From Salimicrobium halophilum (GTDB lineage Bacteria; Bacillota; Bacilli; Bacillales; Halobacillaceae), in contig NZ_FNEV01000002.1 of the NCBI RefSeq assembly GCF_900100295.1, positions 372,001-436,000 on the forward strand: a stretch of DNA of 64,000 nt. The letters run 5' to 3'. A model generated the notes under the pieces. The model was not told where the DNA came from. It saw only the letters and a program-made list of their open reading frames with translations, and made no database searches. The position numbers and the translations under genes were made by a program. Positions 18,069-26,058 of this stretch are shown in pieces. The stretch's first letter is position 1, and each line of letters opens with the position of its first letter.

Positions 18069-18995
18069 ATGACGAAACAATTGATTTTTGGACATAAAAG
18101 TCCAGATACGGATACAATCTGCTCTGCCATTGTATATGCAGATTTGAAAAAACAGCTAGGTTACGAGGTGGAACCGGTACGCCTGGGAGAGCTTAATGGG
18201 GAGACATCCTATGCGCTTGATTATTTCAATCAGGAAGCTCCTCGGTTCGTGGAAACAGTAGCCAATGAAACCGGAGAAGTCATCCTGGTAGACCACAATG
18301 AACGTCAACAAAGTGTGGATGATATCGATGAGGTGGAAGTAAAGGAAGTGATCGATCACCATCGTATTGCCAACTTCGAAACGAAGAGCCCGCTTTACTA
18401 TCGTGCCGAGCCGGTCGGATGTACCGCAACGATCCTGAATAAAATGTACAAAGAAAATGGTGTAGAAGTTTCTGAAACGATGGCCGGACTCATGGTTTCT
18501 TCTATCATCTCCGACTCGCTATTGTTCAAATCTCCGACGTGCACAGCGGAGGATGAAAAAGCTGCCGAGGAACTTGCGGCTAAAGCCCGCATCGATTTGA
18601 ACGAATACGGTCTGGATATGCTGAAAGCAGGTACAGATATCAGCGGAAAATCCGCTGAAGAGCTCATTTCTCTCGATGCCAAAGCATTCGATATGGGAGA
18701 AGCGAACGTGCGCATCGCTCAGGTGAATACGGTAGATACGAACGAAGTACTCTCACGTAAAGAAGAACTCGAAGGAGCTATGCAGAAAGAAATCGATGAC
18801 AATGGCTACGACCTTTTTGTTCTTCTGATCACTGATATTCTGGATAGTGACTCGACAGCACTTACTGTAGGAGATAAACAGGAAGCTGTAGAAAAAGCTT
18901 TCGACGTGAAGCTTGAAGACAATAAAGCTGTGTTGAAAGATGTCGTTTCCCGTAAGAAACAGGTAGTACCTCCACTCAATAAAGTATTAGGCTAA
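18069..18995 (+). CDS. ppaC: Manganese-dependent inorganic pyrophosphatase
   Basis: Hydrolyses pyrophosphate to orthophosphate in the cytoplasm (family II, DHH superfamily). The metal ligands in [14 protein letters not shown] (His9, Asp13, Asp15) and the IDHHRI motif are intact, as is the C-terminal [10 protein letters not shown] substrate loop. At 308 residues it matches the family. AGGAGAAAGG precedes ATG 18069, and a strong terminator follows. Confidence 0.96.
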   Translation: MTKQLIFGHKSPDTDTICSAIVYADLKKQLGYEVEPVRLGELNGETSYALDYFNQEAPRFVETVANETGEVILVDHNERQQSVDDIDEVEVKEVIDHHRIANFETKSPLYYRAEPVGCTATILNKMYKENGVEVSETMAGLMVSSIISDSLLFKSPTCTAEDEKAAEELAAKARIDLNEYGLDMLKAGTDISGKSAEELISLDAKAFDMGEANVRIAQVNTVDTNEVLSRKEELEGAMQKEIDDNGYDLFVLLITDILDSDSTALTVGDKQEAVEKAFDVKLEDNKAVLKDVVSRKKQVVPPLNKVLG

Positions 18996-19003
18996 TGACA
19001 AAT

Positions 19004-19046
19004 AAAAGCCGCGTTTCCCTTGTGAAAAAAGGAACGCGGCTTTTTG
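19004..19046. terminator. Terminator between ppaC and the GNAT gene
   Basis: AAAGCCGCGTT / AACGCGGCTTT stem with A and T tails, so usable in both directions. Confidence 0.9.
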
Positions 19047-19061
19047 TATTCAGTAGTCGAC

Positions 19062-19646
19062 TTATTCTTTCTCCTGATTCTTCGTGAAATACCATTCTTC
19101 CCTAAGGATGCCAAGGCGAACGGAATCATAGTAATTCCCCTGATACAAATGGGCTTTACGGATGCGAGCTTCCTCTGTCATTCCAAGTTTTGAAGCGATA
19201 TGAATCATCCGTGTGTTTTTGGACCAGGTGCGGAGACCTACTCTAGCAAGTGGCATCGCTTGGAACAGGTAATCGATCCACATTTGGAGGGCCTGGCTCC
19301 CGACACCCTTCTCCCAGAAATCCGCATTATAGATCCCGATACCCACTTCAAGCCAGAAGGACGACTTTTCTTCCCAGTAATACATGACGGTACCGATGAT
19401 TTCTCCTTCATATTCGATGAGGAGACGGGAGTCCACTTCATGCTCTGAAAGTCGATACTTTCTTGCCAGTTCGTGACTTTTATAGCTTTCGAGTGTGTGA
19501 GGTTCAAGGGAGTAGAAGGGAGCGTCGTATTTCTTCCATAAAGGTTCGGTGTCTCCATAAATGAGATTGTATAAGGAAGGAAGATCGTACTCCTGAATAC
19601 TTCGTAGCGTCACATTATTCTCTTTTAGTATAATATCCCGGACCAT
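19062..19646 (-). CDS. GNAT acetyltransferase (RimJ/RimL-like)
   Basis: 194-residue N-acetyltransferase of the RimJ/RimL type. The acetyl-CoA site is in FWEKGVGSQALQMWIDYLF (the Q/RxxGxG/A-like GVGSQA), and NTRMIHIASKLGMTEEARIRKA is the usual C-terminal helix pair. The substrate could be a protein N-terminus or a small amine and cannot be told. It is a single gene. Confidence 0.85.
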   Translation of the reverse strand: MVRDIILKENNVTLRSIQEYDLPSLYNLIYGDTEPLWKKYDAPFYSLEPHTLESYKSHELARKYRLSEHEVDSRLLIEYEGEIIGTVMYYWEEKSSFWLEVGIGIYNADFWEKGVGSQALQMWIDYLFQAMPLARVGLRTWSKNTRMIHIASKLGMTEEARIRKAHLYQGNYYDSVRLGILREEWYFTKNQEKE

Positions 19647-19740
19647 AAACAGGAGTCCCTTCTTTTTTTCTCTTCATTATAACAGATTATTGAAAAAAGA
19701 AAGAGGGTATACCACTAGATAGAGAAAGGTGGGTGATAAT

Positions 19741-20685
19741 ATGATTCACAGTATGGCTTTTCACAGAGAGCGCGGAATGGAAACGATGGAACACTTAACG
19801 GATATTTGGAAGAATGACTATGAATGGAGATGGATCGATTTCGATAACCCATCCTCCGATGAAAAGGAGCTTCTGGAGAAGGAGTTCTCCTTTCATCCGC
19901 TCGCAGTGGAAGATTGTTTCCACAAACTGCAGCGTCCAAAGCTGGATGATTATGGAGATCATACGTTTTTTGTGTTACATACGCTCGATAGGCAGACCCT
20001 GGAGAAAGAAGAGATCGATGTGTTTCTCAGTGAAGGACTGATCGTCACTTTTCATAAGCATTCCTCTTCCTTTGTAAAAAAGGTGAGAGATTATGTTGTA
20101 AAGAAACCTTCTTCTGCGGACGAAGCAGTCATTCTTCACAACATTCTCGACCAGGTCGTAGATGCTTATTTCCCGATTATCTATTCACTGGAGGACCAGA
20201 TCAATGACCTCGAAGATAATACGAACGAATTATCGATGGAAGATATGCTGGAGGAGTTGTTCGACAGACGGGGGGAGCTGCTGAAAATGAGGCAGACCGT
20301 CCACTCGATGCGTGATATGGTATATCGGATGTTATATACACATGACCTTGAAAATGTATATGAACATAAAGAATATTTCCGCGATATTTATGACCATCTG
20401 TTGAAAGTTTCGGACATGATCGCTTCCAACCGGGAGATGACCCAGGATATCCGGGACAGTCATTTATCTATGACTTCCCACAGGCAAAACAAAACGATGC
20501 AGTTTCTGACCGTCGTATCGATGATATTTCTTCCTTTGACCTTTATAGCGGGTGTATATGGAATGAATTTTGCCTATATGCCGGAGCTTGACTACAAATA
20601 CAGTTATTTCATTATTTGGGGAATCATGATTATGATGACGGTTGCCATGGTTGTATTTTTCAAGAAAAAGGGATGGTTTGATTGA
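19741..20685 (+). CDS. corA: CorA-family magnesium/divalent cation channel
   Basis: Homopentameric Mg2+ (or Co2+/Ni2+) channel. A long cytoplasmic domain with the LAVEDCFHKLQRPKLDDYGDH region (only parts cited) is followed by a stalk helix, membrane helix 1 ending in GMN (in GVYGMNF), and membrane helix 2 with the basic KKKGWFD tail. ATG 19741 has AAAGGTGGG at good spacing; the GTG 12 bases upstream is less likely. It is 314 residues, normal for CorA, and ends in a clear terminator. Confidence 0.93.
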   Translation: MIHSMAFHRERGMETMEHLTDIWKNDYEWRWIDFDNPSSDEKELLEKEFSFHPLAVEDCFHKLQRPKLDDYGDHTFFVLHTLDRQTLEKEEIDVFLSEGLIVTFHKHSSSFVKKVRDYVVKKPSSADEAVILHNILDQVVDAYFPIIYSLEDQINDLEDNTNELSMEDMLEELFDRRGELLKMRQTVHSMRDMVYRMLYTHDLENVYEHKEYFRDIYDHLLKVSDMIASNREMTQDIRDSHLSMTSHRQNKTMQFLTVVSMIFLPLTFIAGVYGMNFAYMPELDYKYSYFIIWGIMIMMTVAMVVFFKKKGWFD

Positions 20686-20710
20686 TCATTCAGTAAGAGG
20701 AAATCGTCAC

Positions 20711-20740
20711 AAAAAAACCGGCTCGAAGGCCGGTTTTTTA
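20711..20740 (+). terminator. Terminator after corA
   Basis: AAAACCGGC / GCCGGTTTT stem with a TTTTTT tail. Confidence 0.9.
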
Positions 20741-20747
20741 AATGAAC

Positions 20748-20907
20748 AGGTTTCTGAACGGGCGTATCCGCTATTCCTATTGTCCAGCTGCATCACCCAG
20801 AAACCCGAGCCATAAGTAGCCCGGATCAAAAAAAAGAAAGTGCGCTTTTGTCTGACCGGTCTACTTATGACTGAGGTTTCTAAACGGGCGTATCCGCTAT
20901 TCCTATT
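20748..20907. repeat. Bacillaceae-type intergenic hairpin repeat with flanking 34-base direct repeats
   Basis: Two 34-base direct copies (20748-20781 and 20874-20907, one mismatch) begin AGGTTTCT and end CCGCTATTCCTATT. Between them the unit starts TGTCCAGCTGCA and folds into a long interrupted hairpin: AGAAACC (20799-20805) with GGTTTCT (20875-20881), CATAAGTAG (20811-20819) with CTACTTATG (20861-20869), and CCGG with CCGG. From memory, elements starting with TCCAGCTCCAG and containing a CATAAGTC/GACTTATG hairpin are dispersed between genes in many Bacillaceae. The right copy runs into the stop codon of the convergent flavoprotein gene. Confidence 0.8.
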
Positions 20908-21466
20908 TCAAAATATCGTGGTCTACGTATCGTTCACCGTTGATTTCAGACAGAATATTTACGGCGACGCGCGCGCCGTCTCCGGACGTGATGATCGTAT
21001 GTACGCTCACTCCGGCTACTGTTCCGGCTGCCCATACATTTTTCTTTTCTGTGTGACCATCTTCTTGGACCTTGATGATTTTTGCTACGCGGGGTTCGGT
21101 TCCTTCTGTGACAGTAAGACCGAATTCTTCAGCCAGCTTCGCCGACATCCCTGTTGCGAAAAGAACGTGTTTTGCATTATAGGTTTCGCCTCCGGCAGTC
21201 AATGCATATCCATCTGCTGTTTCTTCGATACCGTCGACTTCTCCCTCGACCAATTTTGCGCCGTGGTTCGTCGCCTGTTCCTGTCCGGCATTCAATAAAT
21301 GGGGCCCTTCGACACCTTTTGGCAGACCATAGTGATTCTCTACCCATGCTTTCGCTGTAATACTTTTCCCGGAATCGAACATGACTACCTCCTTGCCAGC
21401 TTTAGCAGCGAAGATCCCGGCACTTGCCCCGGCAGGTCCTGCTCCGATAATTGCAATATCCATCAT
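20903..21466 (-). CDS. Short thioredoxin-reductase-like flavoprotein without NADPH domain or redox cysteines
   Basis: 187 residues carrying only the FAD half of the thioredoxin reductase fold: GAGPAGASAGIFAAKAG at the N-terminus, ATGMSAK in the middle and KNVWAAGTVAG near the end. The NAD(P)H-binding domain and the CxxC pair of true thioredoxin reductase are absent, and the usual GD of the flavin ribose motif is replaced by GT. Short relatives of this kind exist in Bacillales, so it is probably a real gene rather than a fragment. AAGGAGG lies before ATG 21466. Its 3' end overlaps the hairpin repeat by a few bases. Confidence 0.82.
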   Translation of the reverse strand: MMDIAIIGAGPAGASAGIFAAKAGKEVVMFDSGKSITAKAWVENHYGLPKGVEGPHLLNAGQEQATNHGAKLVEGEVDGIEETADGYALTAGGETYNAKHVLFATGMSAKLAEEFGLTVTEGTEPRVAKIIKVQEDGHTEKKNVWAAGTVAGVSVHTIITSGDGARVAVNILSEINGERYVDHDILK

Positions 21467-21551
21467 AATTATTACCTCCTTATTCTAAGTATAACCTTAC
21501 TCTGTTCAGGAAAACCACAATGCAGAATGTGGAATTCCAGATTTATGTTTA

Positions 21552-21875
21552 TTATAGAGAAAACGCAAATCCTTTGTTCATGTAATTGCGATCGACTTGC
21601 CTATTGACCTCAACATCTTCTAGACAATGTCCGAAGACCCTTTTAGTAAGCTGTATCACTTTGTCTTCATCTCCATCTTCGATAAAAACTGAAATGGCTT
21701 GGTCCGGGTTCATCGTCAATAAGAAGGAAATGAACTTCGGAAAGCATTGATTATAAGCGACGTGTTTGTGTTGTCTGATATACATATCGTTGCAGTTGTG
21801 TTGTTGATACCATTCCATCCACTGTTGGATCGACGGAGATTGATGAAATCGAAGGACCAAAGGTGTTCCATACAT
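21552..21875 (-). CDS. Hypothetical protein, 107 residues
   Basis: Soluble protein with the segments LVLRFHQSPSIQQWMEWYQQ and MNPDQAISVFIEDGDEDKVIQL. It has no signal peptide or membrane helix. GGCGGGA precedes ATG 21875 at an acceptable distance. I do not recognise the family. It diverges from the HD protein gene and stands next to the short flavoprotein gene on the same strand. Confidence 0.6.
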   Translation of the reverse strand: MYGTPLVLRFHQSPSIQQWMEWYQQHNCNDMYIRQHKHVAYNQCFPKFISFLLTMNPDQAISVFIEDGDEDKVIQLTKRVFGHCLEDVEVNRQVDRNYMNKGFAFSL

Positions 21876-21946
21876 AAGACATCCCGCCTTTCTTCTTTTT
21901 ATAGAAGGAGTACCCCTGAAAATTATATGTAAAACCTGTTTCGAAC

Positions 21947-21975
21947 TTGCCGGAGCGGGGGAATCATGCTATATT
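21947..21975 (+). promoter_or_regulatory. Sigma-A promoter of the HD-domain gene
   Basis: TTGCCG, 17 bases, TATATT; 33 bases before ATG 22008. Confidence 0.65.
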
Positions 21976-22007
21976 AGATATTAAAAAATCATGGAGGAGG
22001 TTTCTTT

Positions 22008-22535
22008 ATGGTTACATTAGAGAATATATTTTCCCATTGGGTTACAGAGAAATATTTGCAACGCTCCGGTATTCATCACGCCGTCACTGTTGCTGAAACC
22101 GCCTTTTCGTTAGCGCGTGAACGCGGGTTGGACACGGAAGTGACAACAAAAGCTGCCCTTCTTCATGATATCGGTCATTACGAGTGGTACACCGATGGAG
22201 AATGGGATTACGATGAATACAGAAAGCATGATATCCATGCAATCAAAGGAGCGGAACGTGCTCATAAGCTACTGATCCGCCTTGGCGAAGATCGGGTGAA
22301 AGCGAAAGAGGTGGCGCTGGCGATTCTTCTTCATACCGATAGTTATCTTCCTTTTTCCGTAGAGGAAAACCGCTCTCCGGTTCAAGCGGTAGTAGCTGAA
22401 GCAGATACGCTGGATGAACAGGAAGGTGGACTGCATCACTACAAGTCGATGGATAAGATGGAAGCTCTACAGCGGTTGCAGCAACTGGATCAGGAAATTT
22501 TCTTAAGTCAAGATATAAATGTGAACATTTTTTGA
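22008..22535 (+). CDS. HD-domain metal-dependent phosphohydrolase
   Basis: 175 residues with the HD superfamily signature: an early histidine in SGIHHAVTVAE, the metal-binding pair in ALLHDIGHYEW, a further histidine in HDIHAIKGAE and Asp in EADTLDEQ. HD proteins cleave phosphate esters of nucleotides or small metabolites; the substrate is not evident. The ribosome site GGAGGAGG is strong. It is a single-gene unit with its own sigma-A promoter. Confidence 0.82.
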   Translation: MVTLENIFSHWVTEKYLQRSGIHHAVTVAETAFSLARERGLDTEVTTKAALLHDIGHYEWYTDGEWDYDEYRKHDIHAIKGAERAHKLLIRLGEDRVKAKEVALAILLHTDSYLPFSVEENRSPVQAVVAEADTLDEQEGGLHHYKSMDKMEALQRLQQLDQEIFLSQDINVNIF

Positions 22536-22543
22536 ATAAAGTA

Positions 22544-22572
22544 TTGCTTTTTTTATCCAGTACCTATATACT
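22544..22572 (+). promoter_or_regulatory. Sigma-A promoter of the small-ORF transcript
   Basis: TTGCTT, 17 bases, TATACT; 42 bases before the leader peptide start. Confidence 0.75.
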
Positions 22573-22614
22573 TTATTCGTACTCACAAATCAAAGGAAAG
22601 GGAGGTCGAACAAA

Positions 22615-22674
22615 ATGAAAAAGATGATGTATACACTTCAGACAATTGAATTCGACCTGTGTTCCTTCCGTTGA
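22615..22674 (+). CDS. 19-residue leader peptide
   Basis: ATG 22615 has GGGAGGT 8 bases upstream. The peptide MKKMMYTLQTIEFDLCSFR ends at TGA 22674. Bases 22653-22661 near its 3' end (CGACCTGTG) are complementary to 22705-22713, the first arm of the following terminator. A ribosome on this ORF would therefore decide which downstream helix forms, which is the layout of a translation-controlled attenuator. Confidence 0.65.
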   Translation: MKKMMYTLQTIEFDLCSFR

Positions 22675-22793
22675 TTATGTGTAGGGAATAATGTGCATAA
22701 TAGCCGCAGGTCGTGCGTAGAATGACCTTGTGGCTTTTTATATGAATTCGTTGAAGTATAAGCCAAAGCCACAGGGAGACCTGTGGCTTTTTT
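22653..22793 (+). promoter_or_regulatory. Five-segment attenuator with two terminators
   Basis: Five segments can pair only with their neighbours. Segment 1 (22653-22661) pairs with 2 (22705-22713), nine pairs. Segment 2 (22703-22712) pairs with 3 (22724-22734), ten pairs and a bulge, followed by TTTTT: terminator 1. Segment 3 (22726-22737) pairs with 4 (22765-22776), twelve pairs. Segment 4 (22765-22775) pairs with 5 (22780-22790), eleven pairs around a GAGA loop, followed by TTT: terminator 2. Helices 1:2 and 3:4 together would allow read-through; 2:3 and 4:5 would terminate. Confidence 0.65.
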
Positions 22794-22818
22794 GTGCCTT
22801 TAGAGAGGAGGGATGACC

Positions 22819-22941
22819 ATGACGATGAATTTCCTGATATTTTCGATCAGTATTCGTAGACGAAAAGAATTGAAAGATCAGCCCGGATATTGCCGGAGCG
22901 CTTATGACGCACATCTCGACCGCAAGACCATCCAACTATAA
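22819..22941 (+). CDS. YrzI-like small protein 1 (40 residues)
   Basis: Hydrophobic N-terminus MTMNFLIFSISI followed by a basic RRRKELK stretch and a polar tail, the pattern of the YrzI family of tiny Bacillus proteins. GAGAGGAGGG lies 6 bases before ATG 22819. It is the first gene after the attenuator. Members of this family often occur as tandem copies, as here. Confidence 0.65.
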   Translation: MTMNFLIFSISIRRRKELKDQPGYCRSAYDAHLDRKTIQL

Positions 22942-22957
22942 GAGAGGAGAGGGACAA

Positions 22958-23017
22958 ATGATTAAACGAATGGGAGTATTTATGGACTGGCTGAATGCGG
23001 AGAAGGATAGTGCGTAG
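22958..23017 (+). CDS. Micro-ORF of 19 residues
   Basis: ATG 22958 is preceded by AGAGGAGAGGG and encodes MIKRMGVFMDWLNAEKDSA. It sits between two YrzI-like genes with 16- and 26-base gaps. I do not recognise it; the strong ribosome site is the main support. Confidence 0.5.
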   Translation: MIKRMGVFMDWLNAEKDSA

Positions 23018-23043
23018 CTATTTTGAAGTAAGGAGAGATACTT

Positions 23044-23175
23044 ATGAGAATACCGTTGTTGTTCTTTATCATCATTATAGAAAAACGGAATAAGAAAGAG
23101 TTGGAATCCAAACACAGAAAATATCAATCGGTCCGCGATCGTATTGATTCCAACAAACAAAAATTCCATATATGA
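23044..23175 (+). CDS. YrzI-like small protein 2 (43 residues)
   Basis: N-terminus MRIPLLFFIIIIEKR, then a Lys/Glu/Arg-rich helix. TAAGGAGAG precedes ATG 23044. It has the same build as the first YrzI-like protein, with a short membrane-seeking segment and a charged tail. A terminator follows 6 bases after its stop, closing the small-ORF transcript before eutB. Confidence 0.65.
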   Translation: MRIPLLFFIIIIEKRNKKELESKHRKYQSVRDRIDSNKQKFHI

Positions 23176-23181
23176 AAATAG

Positions 23182-23211
23182 AGATGTCCGCTTTCGGCGG
23201 GCATCTTTTTT
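23182..23211 (+). terminator. Terminator closing the small-ORF transcript
   Basis: AGATGTCCGC / GGCGGGCATCT stem with one wobble, followed by six T. Confidence 0.85.
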
Positions 23212-23261
23212 CATATATAATATATGTAATGATCAGAAAGTTCTGGAAAAGGAGGGGGATC

Positions 23262-24197
23262 ATGCATCTTCAGCAATTTTTCCGCGCCAGGAAGCGAATC
23301 GCTTCCATTGTTGAACAAACGAGGTGCATCTACTCGGAACCGTTATCTAAGATGGCGGGGGCCAACGTGTATTTGAAACTTGAAACAGAGCAGCCGACGG
23401 GCGCCTTCAAACTTAGAGGGGCCGCTAATAAAATCAGGAGTCTGCCAGAAGAAGAGAAGAAGAAAGGGGTCGCTACATTCTCGACCGGGAATCATGGAAT
23501 AGCAGTAGCTTTTGTAGCGCGGGAAGAGAATATTCCGGCGACCATCTGTATCTCGAACCGAGTGCCGAAAGCGAAAAAGCATCGTCTTGAAGAAATGGGG
23601 GCTGAGGTGATCATCGTCGGTGAGAGCCAGGATGAAGCGGAAGAGTATTGTTATTCCCTGCCCGGGGTTACAGTTATACCTCCGTTTGATGATGAAGCGG
23701 TCATTGCCGGTCAGGGTACCATCGGTCTCGAGGTCATGGAACAATGTCCTCAAGTGGATCACGTCGTCGTTCAGCTTTCCGGTGGTGGACTTATGTCCGG
23801 GGTCGGTATGGTTGTGAAGAAGATGAATGAAGCTATTCGTGTTACAGGGGTTTCAGTAGAAGGAGCAGCTGTCATGCATGAGAGTATCACGAAGGGCAGC
23901 CCCGTAATTCTTCCGGAAAAGTCTACTCTTGCTGATAGTTTGCTTGGCGGAATCGGAGGGAACAATACCTTCACCTATCAGATGACGAGGCAAGTGATGG
24001 ATGAAAGTGTCCTGGTAACTGAACAAAAGATTGCTCTAGGTATTAAAACAATGCTCGACAAGCATAAAATGCTGGTAGAAGGTGCTGCTGCTTCCGGAAT
24101 CGGTTGGATACTGGGAGAGAGATTGGCTAGAGATGAGAATATCGTTCTTCTTATTACCGGCAATAATATTGACGCTGAGGTGTTAGATCAACTGTAG
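23262..24197 (+). CDS. eutB: Hydroxyectoine utilization dehydratase EutB (threonine-dehydratase fold)
   Basis: PLP enzyme of the serine/threonine dehydratase fold: PTGAFKLRGAANK with the cofactor Lys50, FSTGNHGIAVA, and the phosphate-binding SGGGLMSGV. It lacks the regulatory ACT domain of biosynthetic threonine deaminase. In proteobacteria EutB acts with EutA and EutC to turn 5-hydroxyectoine into ectoine. The assignment here rests on the eutC and doeA genes nearby; alone it could be called a generic threonine/serine dehydratase. AAAAGGAGGGGG precedes ATG 23262; the longer upstream extension would read through a terminator. No EutA-type racemase gene is seen in the window. Confidence 0.78.
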   Translation: MHLQQFFRARKRIASIVEQTRCIYSEPLSKMAGANVYLKLETEQPTGAFKLRGAANKIRSLPEEEKKKGVATFSTGNHGIAVAFVAREENIPATICISNRVPKAKKHRLEEMGAEVIIVGESQDEAEEYCYSLPGVTVIPPFDDEAVIAGQGTIGLEVMEQCPQVDHVVVQLSGGGLMSGVGMVVKKMNEAIRVTGVSVEGAAVMHESITKGSPVILPEKSTLADSLLGGIGGNNTFTYQMTRQVMDESVLVTEQKIALGIKTMLDKHKMLVEGAAASGIGWILGERLARDENIVLLITGNNIDAEVLDQL

Positions 24198-24214
24198 ATA
24201 TGAGGTGAAGGAAC

Positions 24215-25888
24215 ATGGGGCTGACTATGAAAGAAATTGTGGATCTTTCCGTTCTGGAGAAGGCGAAACTGCTTACTCCGAAGGCGTTTCTCGAGGGACA
24301 GACGGTAGAGTGGATCAGCGTAATCGAGACGCCAGTGGAGAATTTCGTCAAGCAGAATGAATTCGTTCTGTCCACAGGAGTGGGGTGCAAGGAAGACCCC
24401 CGCTGTCTGGAACAGTATGCAAGAGACGTCATCGAATCCGGCGCTTCTGCTATCGGGTTTGCGACCGGCAGGCATATCTTTACGGTACCGGATACGATTA
24501 TCGAAGAATGTCGCAGAAACAATATCGCCCTTTTGGAGATTCCGTGGGAAGTGAGATTCGGTGATATTATGCAGGAGGTTCTCCAGGCAATCTCTGAAGA
24601 AAAGAGGGAGGACCAGCGCTTCGTCGAAGGAATCAGACAGGACATGATCAATTGTGTATTGAACGGAGAGGGACTGGAGGAGATCACTTCTCTCGTGTAT
24701 GAACATACCTCCATTCCTGTTGCTATCAGTGATGATGAACGGGTCGTTCGGTCCAACCATCATTTCGACAGCCAAATGATCGATATTCTAAATAGGAAGA
24801 AGGAAGGGAATTATCGATCCGTGCCTTTTACGCAGACCTCCTATCTCGAGCATCACTATCCGATAGAGAAGTATGAATTCGAGCAGGGAGAGTGTTACCA
24901 GCTCACGATTTTATCTAACCATAAAAAACAGGGCTATCTGCTGTTCGAACGCATCGATCGACCGTTCACCTGGTCCGATATGACGATACTCGAACATGCG
25001 GTGACGGCTTGCGCGCTGTTCTTCGTCAAAGAAAATGCCATCGAAATGACGGAAATTAGATTGAAAGACAACTTTCTTCTCGACCTCGCAAAGAAAGGGG
25101 CAGAACAGGATGAAGAACTGCGCGAGAAAGGACGGCTTCTCGGTTATGACCTGGAGAAACCTTATACATGTATTATAGGGGATGTCCAATTCTCCAAAAA
25201 TGTAGATGCTCACATAGAATCGAAGGATAGCAAAGTGGCTTCCTCTTCCATGCACAGTCGGAACTATTATGTCCAGACAGAAATCCAGCATGCGGCTGAT
25301 CAGATCGGCCGGGAACGAATGACTACGTTCGACGACGGGAAAGTTATCGTTTTTCTGGAAGCAGACGAACATTCCTATATGGAAACGACGCATCAATTCC
25401 TTGATCTTGTAGAACGAAGATTGAACGAATTGCTTGCAGGCATCACGGTTTCCTGGGGCATTTCGTTTCACGGGGACGGTATCGGGGTCTTCAACGAGAG
25501 TTACAAAGAAGCTTCAACGGCTTTATCGTTCGGTTTCCGCCAGGAAGAAGCGGGGTTTCGAATGTTCTTCACCGATACGAAGGTGAACCGGTTGCTTCTT
25601 TCCATTTCGAAGAATAAGGAAGTGACTTCTCTTGTGGAGAGGACACTTAAAGACCTGATCGCTTATGATGAAAAGCGGCAGGCCGATCTACTTCATACAT
25701 TCATGGTATACAATAAGTACAATTCTAACGTAAGCCAGACGGCACGGGCGATGAATCTTCACCGTCAGTCTTTATTGCATCGGCTTCGTAATATTGAGCG
25801 GCTCACCGGTTTGTCTCTTCTCGACGCAGATGATTTCTTTCTGTTGGAGCTCAGCGTCCGGATGTGGATGCTGACCAGAGAGGGATAA
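24215..25888 (+). CDS. PucR-family transcriptional regulator
   Basis: 557-residue regulator. The N-terminal PucR domain spans about 5-125 (AFLEGQTVEWISVIETP, TGRHIFTVPDTI), a GAF/GGDEF-like middle follows, and a C-terminal helix-turn-helix (about 505-550) contains YNSNVSQTARAMNLHRQSL and HRLRNIERLTG. It starts 17 bases after eutB, so the two are co-transcribed. Proteobacterial ectoine clusters are usually run by the MocR-type EnuR, which is missing here. This PucR protein is the obvious candidate regulator, perhaps sensing a pathway intermediate. Confidence 0.9.
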   Translation: MGLTMKEIVDLSVLEKAKLLTPKAFLEGQTVEWISVIETPVENFVKQNEFVLSTGVGCKEDPRCLEQYARDVIESGASAIGFATGRHIFTVPDTIIEECRRNNIALLEIPWEVRFGDIMQEVLQAISEEKREDQRFVEGIRQDMINCVLNGEGLEEITSLVYEHTSIPVAISDDERVVRSNHHFDSQMIDILNRKKEGNYRSVPFTQTSYLEHHYPIEKYEFEQGECYQLTILSNHKKQGYLLFERIDRPFTWSDMTILEHAVTACALFFVKENAIEMTEIRLKDNFLLDLAKKGAEQDEELREKGRLLGYDLEKPYTCIIGDVQFSKNVDAHIESKDSKVASSSMHSRNYYVQTEIQHAADQIGRERMTTFDDGKVIVFLEADEHSYMETTHQFLDLVERRLNELLAGITVSWGISFHGDGIGVFNESYKEASTALSFGFRQEEAGFRMFFTDTKVNRLLLSISKNKEVTSLVERTLKDLIAYDEKRQADLLHTFMVYNKYNSNVSQTARAMNLHRQSLLHRLRNIERLTGLSLLDADDFFLLELSVRMWMLTREG

Positions 25889-25930
25889 GTGTTGATTTAT
25901 AATTAAGACATCAATAATAAGATCCACATA

Positions 25931-25958
25931 GACACTGCCCTTATACGGGTAGTGTTTT
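25931..25958 (+). terminator. Terminator after the pucR-type gene
   Basis: ACACTGCCC / GGGTAGTGT stem with one wobble and a run of T. It separates eutB-pucR from the doeA operon. Confidence 0.8.
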
Positions 25959-26058
25959 TTTGTATGAAAGATTCGGATTCGATTTCCTATCAGGATGTTT
26001 AGATAAATGGGGAAACGGTTAAACCCTTGCGCTTAAGCACTTTTTTAGTGTGTCACAT

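Noticed and set aside
22691-22720. Nine-residue ORF between leader and terminator 1
   Set aside because: The ribosome site is weak (AGGG) and the length is too short to support alone; mentioned only within the attenuator finding.
22738-22935. 65-codon minus-strand frame across the small-ORF region
   Set aside because: Runs opposite to the promoter, ribosome sites and terminators that all point to plus-strand transcription.
26000-26025. Possible catabolite-response (cre) site near GGAAACGGTTAAAC
   Set aside because: Three mismatches to the cre consensus, so not listed as a feature.
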